From JAVBOD01 sp031551045 (lineage in GTDB: Bacteria > Bacteroidota > Bacteroidia > Bacteroidales > UBA932): a stretch of 32,149 bases of DNA. The translations under genes were made by a program, and so were the position numbers. Below, in pieces: positions 1 to 6,425 of the stretch (position 1 is the stretch's first letter; the number at the start of each line of letters is the position of its first letter). Below the pieces are notes generated by a model. The model made no database searches, had not been told where the DNA came from, and saw nothing but the letters and a program-made list of their open reading frames with translations. Location: contig JAVBOD010000040.1 of assembly GCA_031551045.1 (NCBI GenBank), forward strand, positions 1-32,149. Direction: 5' to 3'.

Positions 1-19
1 GAATGCCGAGCGAAAGTCG

Positions 20-43
20 GCTCCCCAACCCCCGAAAGAGGAG
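20..43. repeat. GC-rich palindromic repeat fragment at left edge
   Basis: A short inverted repeat, CTCC...GGAG around a C-rich core, directly follows a small GCCGA/TCGGC hairpin at about 5-20. A related C-rich string occurs at 21181-21205 upstream of hcp. Strings of this type are common between genes in Bacteroidetes. No coding potential is seen in bases 1-204, which otherwise hold the long palindrome at 118-188. Confidence 0.4.
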
Positions 44-117
44 TTATGAGAATCATTTTTAAGTTTCATATTTTTCATTTCAGTCCACAGATTACACAGA
101 TTGCTTCGCCGTTCCTC

Positions 118-188
118 TTGTCATTCTGAACGAAGTGAAGAATCTGTTTTGTACTATTACAGATTCTTCACTTCGTTCAGAATGACAA
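118..188. repeat. Family A palindromic repeat, copy 1 (29-base perfect arms)
   Basis: Bases 118-146 and 160-188 are exact reverse complements over 29 bases (beginning TTGTCATTCTGAACGAAGTG), with a 13-base loop. It lies just downstream of the adaptor gene on the minus strand. The copy at 1494-1575 has identical arms and a different loop. It resembles REP/BIME-type extragenic palindromes rather than a terminator, because there is no terminal T-run. Confidence 0.9.
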
Positions 189-204
189 AGGCATTGTTCT
201 TCTT

Positions 205-1455
205 TCATTTTAGTATCAACCTGTCATTATCGCCAAATGTTTCGTAGCTCGATACAATCACTTTTTCGCCGGCTTCCAAGCCTTCGAGCACTTCATAATG
301 CTGCGGATTTTGTTTGCCGATTTTAATCGGGCGTTTGTGTGCGGTAGAGCCATCCGCACTGACTACATAAATCCAGCGCCCACCGGTCGATTGGTAAAAA
401 GCGCCGCGCGGAATCAACACCGCTTCCGAGGGCTGGCCGAGCTCCAGATTCAAATAATACGTTTGTCCCGTGCGGATGTTATCGGGGCGTTCGTCGGTAA
501 ACACAAAATCGGTTTTGAACTGTCCGCTGCGCACTTCGGGATATACTTTGCGCACCCGCAAGTTGAATTTTTTATCCTGCCGTTCAAACGTAGCGCTCAA
601 ATCGGCACGCACGCGGTCGATATAATGCTCGTCAATCATTGCTTCGATTTTATAATCGGAAAGCACGTTGATTTGTCCGATTTTTTGTCCCGTGCCGATA
701 GATTGTCCGATTTCCGCTTCCAGCAAGCCGAGTTGCCCATCGATAGGCGCTTTCACGTTCAGGTTTTCGACCCGCTCGCGAATCATGCGCATGTTGCGGC
801 GCATGTTGTCCAAACTCTCTTCCATTTGCTCCATTTGTATGCCGCGGTAAATAGAATCCTGCCGCTGGCGTTCCATGACCAAGTCGCGCTGACGCACGCC
901 GAATTCATAATCTTCTTTCGCTTGCAAATATTCTTCGCGCGAGGTAAGGCTTTCGTCGTATAATTTTTGATACTGTTCATACTTCCGTTTCTTACGCTCG
1001 ATGTCCAAATCGAGTTGCAATTTTTCGCGGCGTAAATTTAATTTTTCCTGCTCCATGGTTACTTGTGTGTTGCGCAGAAAATTTTGTTTTTCGGCCAACT
1101 GTGCTTCGCTGTCGAGAATCGAAAGGCTGAGCATGGCATTGGTGAGGCGCACAATCACATCGCCTTTTTTTACCATGGTTCCTTCTTCAATCAGTTTGGC
1201 ATCGACCATGCCGCCTTCAATGGCGCTCAACTGGATAATGCTGATAGGCTGTACCTGCCCGTTCAGGCGAATATAGTCGTTGAACACGCCTTGCTGCACG
1301 GGTTCGATGGTTACCGTTCGCGCCTCTACCCGCAAAGTGGACGAGTGGTCGCCAAACACCAACCAGGCAACAAGCCACAACAGCAAGGCTCCTCCTGCGA
1401 TAAACGGGATATGTTTTTTCTTTAACCCTTTCTTTTTTTCAATTTTCCGGTCCAT
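205..1455 (-). CDS. HlyD-type periplasmic adaptor of an efflux pump
   Basis: This is a membrane fusion protein that would link an inner-membrane transporter to a TolC-like outer membrane channel. Numbered from ATG 1455, the 416-residue protein has a basic cytoplasmic N-terminus, one membrane segment at about 16-34, and a first lipoyl half-motif (GGMVDAKLIEEGTMVKKGD). A long coiled coil of Lys/Glu/Gln-rich heptads follows, then the second lipoyl half (NLNVKAPIDGQLGLLEAEIG) and a beta-barrel C-terminus. The ATG at 1500 was not used because the codons between lie inside a family A palindrome, and homologous adaptors start close to the basic stretch. It is downstream of the TolC-like gene and the permease on the same strand, separated by repeats. 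The family is clear; the substrate cannot be read from the sequence. Confidence 0.9.
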   Translation of the reverse strand: MDRKIEKKKGLKKKHIPFIAGGALLLWLVAWLVFGDHSSTLRVEARTVTIEPVQQGVFNDYIRLNGQVQPISIIQLSAIEGGMVDAKLIEEGTMVKKGDVIVRLTNAMLSLSILDSEAQLAEKQNFLRNTQVTMEQEKLNLRREKLQLDLDIERKKRKYEQYQKLYDESLTSREEYLQAKEDYEFGVRQRDLVMERQRQDSIYRGIQMEQMEESLDNMRRNMRMIRERVENLNVKAPIDGQLGLLEAEIGQSIGTGQKIGQINVLSDYKIEAMIDEHYIDRVRADLSATFERQDKKFNLRVRKVYPEVRSGQFKTDFVFTDERPDNIRTGQTYYLNLELGQPSEAVLIPRGAFYQSTGGRWIYVVSADGSTAHKRPIKIGKQNPQHYEVLEGLEAGEKVIVSSYETFGDNDRLILK

Positions 1456-1493
1456 GATATTTTTTATTTTTAGTTTCAAATTTGTTATTTCTC

Positions 1494-1575
1494 TTGTCAT
1501 TCTGAACGAAGTGAAGAATCTGTTTTTATAATATTTTTTACCGTTACAGATTCTTCACTTCGTTCAGAATGACAA
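1494..1575. repeat. Family A palindromic repeat, copy 2
   Basis: Arms 1494-1522 and 1547-1575 are perfect 29-base inverted repeats identical to those at 118-188. The loop differs (24 bases). It lies between the TolC-like gene and the adaptor gene, immediately upstream of the adaptor, and supplies a spurious upstream ATG (1498-1500) in the adaptor frame. Confidence 0.9.
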
Positions 1576-1643
1576 AGGTCTCCACGCATGACAAACGATA
1601 CCGCTATTATTCAACACTCACACTTTCGTTTTTGCATCTTAGA

Positions 1644-1676
1644 AGATTTGACAAATTTTTAAAATTTGTCAAATCT
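1644..1676. repeat. Family E palindrome, copy 1 (16-base perfect arms)
   Basis: AGATTTGACAAATTTT, a single central T, then the exact reverse complement. It starts 10 bases beyond the stop of the TolC-like gene. It could fold as a transcript hairpin there, but the same design recurs at 19471-19504, so a repeat family is more likely than a dedicated terminator. Confidence 0.8.
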
Positions 1677-1685
1677 AAACGGATA

Positions 1686-3023
1686 TTACTCCGCACTTAC
1701 AACTCCGTTTTTGTAATAATCGACTAAACGGTTTTTTACCATATACGTTAAGTATGCCCTTAGTTTTTCGGCTTTTGAAAGCAACAATTGGTTGGCGCTG
1801 GTGTGCAGTTCGATAATGCTCAACAAGCCTTGTTCGTATTTCCGTTGATTCACTTTATAGGCCAACTCTGTTGCCTTTTCGCGTTGTTGTGCTTGCGAAA
1901 ATTCTTCAGCAGCGCCTTCCCGGTCAAGCACCGCTTGTTGAATTTCGCTCTGCAATTGCCGCATTTCTTCGTTATACGCAGCTTGTGCCATGCGGTAGTT
2001 TTGTTTACTGATGCGCGCCCGCGTTCCCAAAATATTATTGTTGAACAAAGGGATAGAAAGCGAGAGTCCAATATATTCTCCAAGGTTATTATTAAATTGG
2101 TCTTCAAAAGGAATGTTCCCGCCGCCCGTATATTTTGCAGTAGAATAATAACCGGTGGAAATACCTGCCGAAAAACTCAATGACGGAAAGAAACTTCCTT
2201 TGGCCACGGCATAATCAGTTTTGGCGCTTTTCAATTGGAATCCAAGCGCCCGCGCCGCCGGTAAGCTTTCTTTAGCCGCTTCGAAAATAGCAAAAGCGCT
2301 GTCGGGCGATGCTTGCATGACCAGTATTCCGGGCGACGCTATATCAATTTCAAACGGCTCTTCCACCGGATAAAACATCACTTCTTTCAGTTTCAACACC
2401 ATCGTTCTTAGAAGATTTTGCTGGCGTACCAAGTTGTATTGGTCACCCGCTTTTTTGGCTTCCACGTCGGCCAAATCGGCTTTTCCCTTCATGCCTAAAT
2501 CTTCCATGCGTTGCATTTTCTTCAGGTTGCTTTCGCTTTCTTTCAGCTGTTCCTGCGCCAGGTTCACCATACCTTGCTGATATGCCACGTCGTAGAATGC
2601 CGCCATGGTTTGCAGCGCAAGATTGTCCTCCAATTCCTGTTTACGTTCAATGCCCATTTTTCGCATGATTTGGTGGTAACGTGTGGTGTTCAGATACGAT
2701 AAACCTGCAAACACCGGTATACTGGCGCTGACGGAATATCCGTTATAAAATAAATTCGTATTGCTATAGGTGTTGTCTTGCCCAAGGCTGCGCCCGAAAC
2801 TGGATTGCGCATCGATAGATCCACCGATATTCGGCGCCTGATTAATGATAGCGCCCATAAAATTTTGTTTATAAATTTCGTTTTGTGCCGTTTGCCGTTC
2901 CATGCTCTGGCTGTGCTCCACGGCATAGCGGATGCACTCGCCCAACGTCCATTTTTTCTCTTGTGCAAAGCTCGACACAGAAGAAAAAAGAAGGATTGTT
3001 GTCAATAATAAAAAAAATCGCAT
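1686..3023 (-). CDS. TolC-family outer membrane efflux protein
   Basis: This is the outer membrane channel component of a tripartite pump. The 445-residue protein has a cleavable signal peptide (MRFFLLLTTILLFSSVSSFA|Q). Two related halves of long alpha-helical hairpins with short beta-strand insertions follow, as in the OEP family: a first half around KKWTLGECIRYAVEHS, and a second around LPAARALGFQLKSAKTDYAVAKG. The length is normal for the family. It lies downstream of the ABC-type permease and upstream of the HlyD adaptor on the same strand, so the three probably form one export system. Palindromic repeats lie in both flanking gaps. Confidence 0.92.
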   Translation of the reverse strand: MRFFLLLTTILLFSSVSSFAQEKKWTLGECIRYAVEHSQSMERQTAQNEIYKQNFMGAIINQAPNIGGSIDAQSSFGRSLGQDNTYSNTNLFYNGYSVSASIPVFAGLSYLNTTRYHQIMRKMGIERKQELEDNLALQTMAAFYDVAYQQGMVNLAQEQLKESESNLKKMQRMEDLGMKGKADLADVEAKKAGDQYNLVRQQNLLRTMVLKLKEVMFYPVEEPFEIDIASPGILVMQASPDSAFAIFEAAKESLPAARALGFQLKSAKTDYAVAKGSFFPSLSFSAGISTGYYSTAKYTGGGNIPFEDQFNNNLGEYIGLSLSIPLFNNNILGTRARISKQNYRMAQAAYNEEMRQLQSEIQQAVLDREGAAEEFSQAQQREKATELAYKVNQRKYEQGLLSIIELHTSANQLLLSKAEKLRAYLTYMVKNRLVDYYKNGVVSAE

Positions 3024-3068
3024 ATTATATTCTTTACATTTTAAAAATTTATTTTAACGTATTCATAC

Positions 3069-3248
3069 GCCCCGAAGGGGCAACAGCTCATAGCGTAGGG
3101 CAACGCCCTACGTAATTGGACGAATCAATGTATATCGCGCGGTGCAAAAAGATTCTTTGAAATACAAGCATTATCCCGCGCGAAACACGAGAGTTGCATT
3201 TCAACGTAGGGCGTTGCCCTACGCTATGGTATTTTAGGCTTTCAGCCT
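3069..3248. repeat. Family C composite palindromic element
   Basis: CATAGCGTAGGGCAACGCCC... at 3089-3113 and its exact reverse complement at 3204-3228 form a 25-base inverted pair. Each copy is itself a hairpin (CGTAGGGC/GCCCTACG around a 3-base loop). Outer small hairpins flank the pair: GCCCC-gaa-GGGGC at 3069-3081 and AGGCT-ttc-AGCCT at 3236-3248. The arrangement is that of a two-unit REP (BIME-like) element. It fills most of the 275-base gap between the permease and the TolC-like gene. Confidence 0.85.
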
Positions 3249-3298
3249 GTTCTATTGTATCAAAACTAATTATTTCAAACAATTTAAATTGCTTCATA

Positions 3299-5620
3299 TT
3301 ATTCATTTTTTATTGTTTCTGCCGGATTGATTAACGATGCCTGTATGCTTTGCCATGCCACAATCAACCCCGAAAGCACCATCGTGAGCGCGCCCACGCC
3401 TACGAAAATCCAAAGGGACAAATCTGTTTTAAAAGTAAATTCCTGCAACCATTTTGTGGCGATGTAATAGGCCAGCGGCGCAGCAATAAGCCAAGCAATG
3501 AAAGCCCTTCCCACAAACCGCCGCAAGAACAGCCAAAGGATTTGCCCGGAGGTGGCGCCGTTCACTTTGCGCAACCCTATTTCGCGGTTGCGCGTTTCCA
3601 CGGCATAACACGCAAAACCAAACAGACCCAAGCACGTAAGGAAAACGCTTATCAGGCAAAACGCCGTAATCATGTTGAATTGCTTAATATATTTTTGATT
3701 GTAATCCCAATATTCCTCCTGTAGAAAGCTATATTGAAAAATTTGTTGCGGGAAAAATTTCTCCCAAATCACTTGGATATTTTTCAAGGTTTCCGCGGCT
3801 CTCTCCGGATGCAGTAATACCCGCAATGCGCCGACTCCTTGATGTTCTTTCGGAAATCCGGTAATGTATGTCGGAGTGGGTTCTTTCAACATGAACTCAT
3901 TGACAAAATCGGTAACTACCCCACAAATTTTCCACTCGCTTTCATAATACTTTATTATTTGTCCAACAGCAGGCTGTGAGACGTTGTGTTTCTTAAGGAA
4001 TGCTTCATTAACAATTATTTGACGCGGAACGGCAAGACTATTGGTTAAATTAGTGCCGTCTATCAATTTTAAATTAAATATTTTTAGAAACATACTGTCG
4101 GAATAGTGATAAAGAATCATTTCGTTGGGGGATGATATCATCCATGGGTAAAAGAATTTCTCCCCCGCTTTATTTGTTAACTCTACCCCGGGTAATTGGG
4201 CAACTTCTTCGGAAAAAGCGTCGAATGCCGGATTTTGGATGCTATAATTATCATCGAGAATTTCTACTAAGTTTGGGTTAATATTTGTCCGTGCACCCAT
4301 ATAATGAATTTGCCGGATGACCACCCACGACAGTATCGCCAGAAAAATAGAAATAAAAAATTGTATGGACAGCATACCGCCTATCAGGTAATTTTTCTGT
4401 TTCCCACTATTGGCACGGAAAATGGCTGCCGGATTCGCAGTTGCCACGCGGCGGATAATATAACCGGCCGGTATGAGTACCAATAAAATAATCATTGCCA
4501 CGTAACTCAACAGTACAAACGGATTGAAAAATTGTTGCAGGGTAAGATGTGCCGCAAAAAAATTATTGAACAGAGGGAACGAAAGGCATACGAAACCTAT
4601 TGCAACGATAAAAGAAAGCGCCACCATCCCGAATGTTTCCGCCAGAATCATTTTGATAATATGCCTCGAATCGGCGCCAAAAGCTTTTTGAATGCCAATA
4701 ATACGAATACGCTGGAATGCGCTTGTCAAGCTCATGTTGATATAATTGAAAGCCGTAATCAACAACAATATGAGAATCGCTGCAAGTGCAATATACACAT
4801 GCATTTTGTCGCGTGTCAATATAAACGGATAAAATGCCTCGTAAAAATTTGTGTCAAAATATACTTCCGATGAAGGTTGTATGTAATAACCCATATTCCC
4901 AAAGTTATTAGCAAAAACCGGTAGCTGTTTTTGATCTTCTGCGAATTTTTGAGTTAATTGAACCACCTCTTTTTTGTCATGCAATAGCAGGAAACAAACT
5001 CCTCCTCCAAATTTATTTTCATAAGGCAGCAAAATATCTGTTTGCATATAGCCTACTTGTGAGTGATGGATAATTGCCGCCACCTCGTATTCTTTTGACT
5101 CACCCTCAGCAGCTAATTTGAAAGTCTTGCCTATCGCATTTTCGGTTCCAAATAGCAGTTGGGCTGTTTTCGTATTTATCGCCGCTTTCCCCGGTTTCGC
5201 AAGCATTTCGTTTAACGGTTCGCCGGTGGACGATAGGGGAAAAAACTGCGCAAAAGAAGGAGTTGTCGCAATGATTTTTAGTTTGTTCGCTCGAATGTCG
5301 CCGGCCGATACAGTCCGGTGGTTACAATCTTCTATCAAACAAACATCCTCAATTTCCGGATAAAGCTCTTTCATAGCCTTTGCTATATGCTCCATGAAAT
5401 ACAATATCTTTCTTTGTCGTGCTTCTTCATCGGGATAGTCGCTTTGCATGCGGAAAAGCCGTTCTTCATTCGGGTTCCCGTGTGCCGTTTCGTATTCGCT
5501 AATCACAAACGCGAGTAGTAAACTAATGCAGTATATACCCACTACAAGGCTCAATAGGGCAATGGCGGTAAACAATTTTTTGTTGACCTGCGTCCGCAAG
5601 AATATTTTTTCGGATAACAT
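3299..5620 (-). CDS. FtsX/MacB-type ABC transporter permease
   Basis: This is a large inner-membrane permease with two MacB periplasmic-core/FtsX units. From the chosen ATG (5620) it has 773 residues: a first membrane segment near 16-40, a periplasmic domain, and a membrane cluster (MHVYIALAAILILLLITAF, LAETFGMVALSFIVAIGF, LLSYVAMIILLVLIPAGYI). A second periplasmic domain and a C-terminal FtsX domain follow, the latter with the conserved EIGLRKVNGAT segment. An earlier ATG at 5659 would add 13 residues, but it overlaps a promoter-like element and gives no better N-terminus. Such permeases are abundant in Bacteroidetes and usually need a separate ATPase, which is not in the window. It is probably the first gene of the efflux operon and is transcribed away from the regulator genes at 6426-9240. 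Confidence 0.9.
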   Translation of the reverse strand: MLSEKIFLRTQVNKKLFTAIALLSLVVGIYCISLLLAFVISEYETAHGNPNEERLFRMQSDYPDEEARQRKILYFMEHIAKAMKELYPEIEDVCLIEDCNHRTVSAGDIRANKLKIIATTPSFAQFFPLSSTGEPLNEMLAKPGKAAINTKTAQLLFGTENAIGKTFKLAAEGESKEYEVAAIIHHSQVGYMQTDILLPYENKFGGGVCFLLLHDKKEVVQLTQKFAEDQKQLPVFANNFGNMGYYIQPSSEVYFDTNFYEAFYPFILTRDKMHVYIALAAILILLLITAFNYINMSLTSAFQRIRIIGIQKAFGADSRHIIKMILAETFGMVALSFIVAIGFVCLSFPLFNNFFAAHLTLQQFFNPFVLLSYVAMIILLVLIPAGYIIRRVATANPAAIFRANSGKQKNYLIGGMLSIQFFISIFLAILSWVVIRQIHYMGARTNINPNLVEILDDNYSIQNPAFDAFSEEVAQLPGVELTNKAGEKFFYPWMISSPNEMILYHYSDSMFLKIFNLKLIDGTNLTNSLAVPRQIIVNEAFLKKHNVSQPAVGQIIKYYESEWKICGVVTDFVNEFMLKEPTPTYITGFPKEHQGVGALRVLLHPERAAETLKNIQVIWEKFFPQQIFQYSFLQEEYWDYNQKYIKQFNMITAFCLISVFLTCLGLFGFACYAVETRNREIGLRKVNGATSGQILWLFLRRFVGRAFIAWLIAAPLAYYIATKWLQEFTFKTDLSLWIFVGVGALTMVLSGLIVAWQSIQASLINPAETIKNE

Positions 5621-5642
5621 ATAGCGCTTGTTTTTTCGGTTT

Positions 5643-5657
5643 GCTATTTTACATGCC
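5643..5657 (-). promoter_or_regulatory. Weak sigma-54-like promoter before permease (spacing off by one)
   Basis: On the minus strand TTTGGCATGTAAAATAGCAA resembles the -24/-12 consensus TGGCAC-N5-TTGC. However, 11 rather than 10 bases separate GG and GC, and sigma-54 promoters tolerate little spacing change. It lies 23-37 bases before ATG 5620 and downstream of the paired palindromes at 5723-5764, where a sigma-54 promoter would be expected. Confidence 0.25.
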
Positions 5658-5722
5658 AAACTAATACCAAAATAGTCAATTAATTAAAAATGATATAATT
5701 ACGTTTTTCTTAAAACCAAATA

Positions 5723-5764
5723 AGTGTCTAATTTTTTGACACTCGCTGTCCGTTTTTTAGACAG
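5723..5764. promoter_or_regulatory. Tandem TGTC-N9-GACA palindromes, candidate response-regulator operators
   Basis: Two palindromes share the same half-sites and spacer: AGTGTC-N9-GACACT at 5723-5743 and CTGTC-N9-GACAG at 5746-5764. Their centres are 22 bases apart, about two helical turns. They lie 103-144 bases upstream of the permease start, the usual distance for enhancer sites of sigma-54 activators, and next to a divergent sigma-54 activator gene at 6426. The binding partner is inferred from position. Confidence 0.5.
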
Positions 5765-5793
5765 TTGTAGCTGAAAAATATATTTATAACTCA

Positions 5794-5862
5794 TTGTGTC
5801 TTTGTGTCTCCGCGTAAAAAAATGTTTTAACGCAGAGGCGCAGAGATGCAAAGGCACAGAGG
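5794..5862. repeat. Family G imperfect palindromic repeat
   Basis: The left arm TTGTGTCTTTGTGTCTCCGC (5794-5813) pairs imperfectly with the right arm (5829-5862, AACGCAGAGGCGCAGAG...CACAGAGG). It is an extragenic repeat of a kind found dispersed in many environmental genomes. It is one of several palindromes in the non-coding stretch 5660-6425. Confidence 0.6.
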
Positions 5863-5883
5863 AATTGCATTATAAAGGGTGGT

Positions 5884-6067
5884 ACATTTTATTTTGTCGC
5901 GTTCTTGTTGATGTCCTATGGACAATTTTTTCATTATACTTGTTTTCTACTGATATTACTGTCCTGATGGACAAAAAGCATTCTCCGTAGGAGAACAATA
6001 TCAATAAAAAATAAAATGAGGTATCAAAAAATTGTCCGGAGGACATCAACTTGCCACAAAATGAAAT
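5884..6067. repeat. Family D long palindromic element with nested GTCC/GGAC hairpins
   Basis: GTTGATGTCC-tat-GGACAATTTTTT at 5907-5931 pairs with AAAAAATTGTCC-gga-GGACATCAAC at 6026-6050. Outer arms (about 5884-5897 and 6056-6067) extend the pairing. Inside are further small palindromes: GTCC-tgat-GGAC at 5961-5972 and TTCTCC-gta-GGAGAA at 5981-5995. Open frames crossing it are consequences of the repeat, not genes. Confidence 0.75.
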
Positions 6068-6085
6068 AAATCCTAAAATCCGCAC

Positions 6086-6116
6086 TTGTCTTCTGGCTTG
6101 AAATTTTGTATATTTG
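6086..6116 (+). promoter_or_regulatory. Bacteroidetes-type core promoter
   Basis: TTG at 6086-6088 and TATATTTG at 6109-6116 are 20 bases apart and match the Bacteroidetes -33/-7 consensus (TTTG, TAnnTTTG). It precedes the decayed small frame at 6147-6398 and may now drive transcription into the response-regulator gene at 6426. Confidence 0.55.
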
Positions 6117-6146
6117 TATTTTCAATATATATTCGGGGAGATAAGA

Positions 6147-6398
6147 ATTCCATCTAAGAAAAAAGCAAAAACAGGATTGGATAAATCGTTGGAAGAAGCG
6201 GCAAAGGGAAAAAATGGGGCAAAAAACACTGCCGATTTGATGAAAAAGATTTATTTTACAAGCCAATCAAAAAGGTCAGACATCGTCTGACTTTTTGCAA
6301 AAGGCTCATAAAGAAATAGACAAATTTTTTCCGGTAAATATCAAACGGTGTTGCCGAGTAAAGAAGACTTGAAAAAATTGATAGAAAGCAGAGAGTAG
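6147..6398 (+). pseudogene. Decayed small gene of unknown family
   Basis: A promoter (6086-6116) and a GGGGAG ribosome-binding-like string (6135-6140) precede ATT at 6147, where an ATG would be expected. The reading then runs PSKKKAKTGLDKSLEEAAKG...YFTSQSKRSD in one frame. It continues in a second frame as DFLQKAHKEIDKFFPV and in a third as KYQTVLPSKEDLKKLIESRE before TAG at 6396-6398. Together these give a plausible charged protein of about 80 residues broken by two frameshifts. The first break falls at a GTCAGAC-atc-GTCTGAC palindrome (6275-6291) followed by five T's, so a 10-base duplication-like insertion may have caused it. I do not recognise the family. It could alternatively be untranslated leader sequence of the regulator gene. 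Confidence 0.4.
6275..6296 (+). terminator. Terminator-like hairpin inside the decayed gene
   Basis: GTCAGAC-atc-GTCTGAC, flanked by A-run and T-run (TTTTT at 6292-6296), forms a compact stem with a U-tail on the plus strand. It could attenuate transcription from the promoter at 6086 before it reaches the regulator gene, or it could simply be a small inserted palindrome. Confidence 0.4.
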
Positions 6399-6425
6399 AT
6401 TTTTTTGATTTAAAAACCGGAACAC

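Noticed and set aside
1456..1500. Extra 15 codons at the start of the HlyD adaptor
   Set aside because: They begin inside a family A palindrome; the ATG at 1455 precedes the basic stretch and membrane segment.
3088..3306. 72-codon open frame on the minus strand with the phrase HSVGQRPTL
   Set aside because: Most of it is translated family C palindrome (the SVGQRPT/VGRCPT strings come from the repeat), so it is not a gene.
5870..6266. Two minus-strand frames of 71 and 80 codons
   Set aside because: They are translations of the family D palindrome and the promoter region of the decayed gene.
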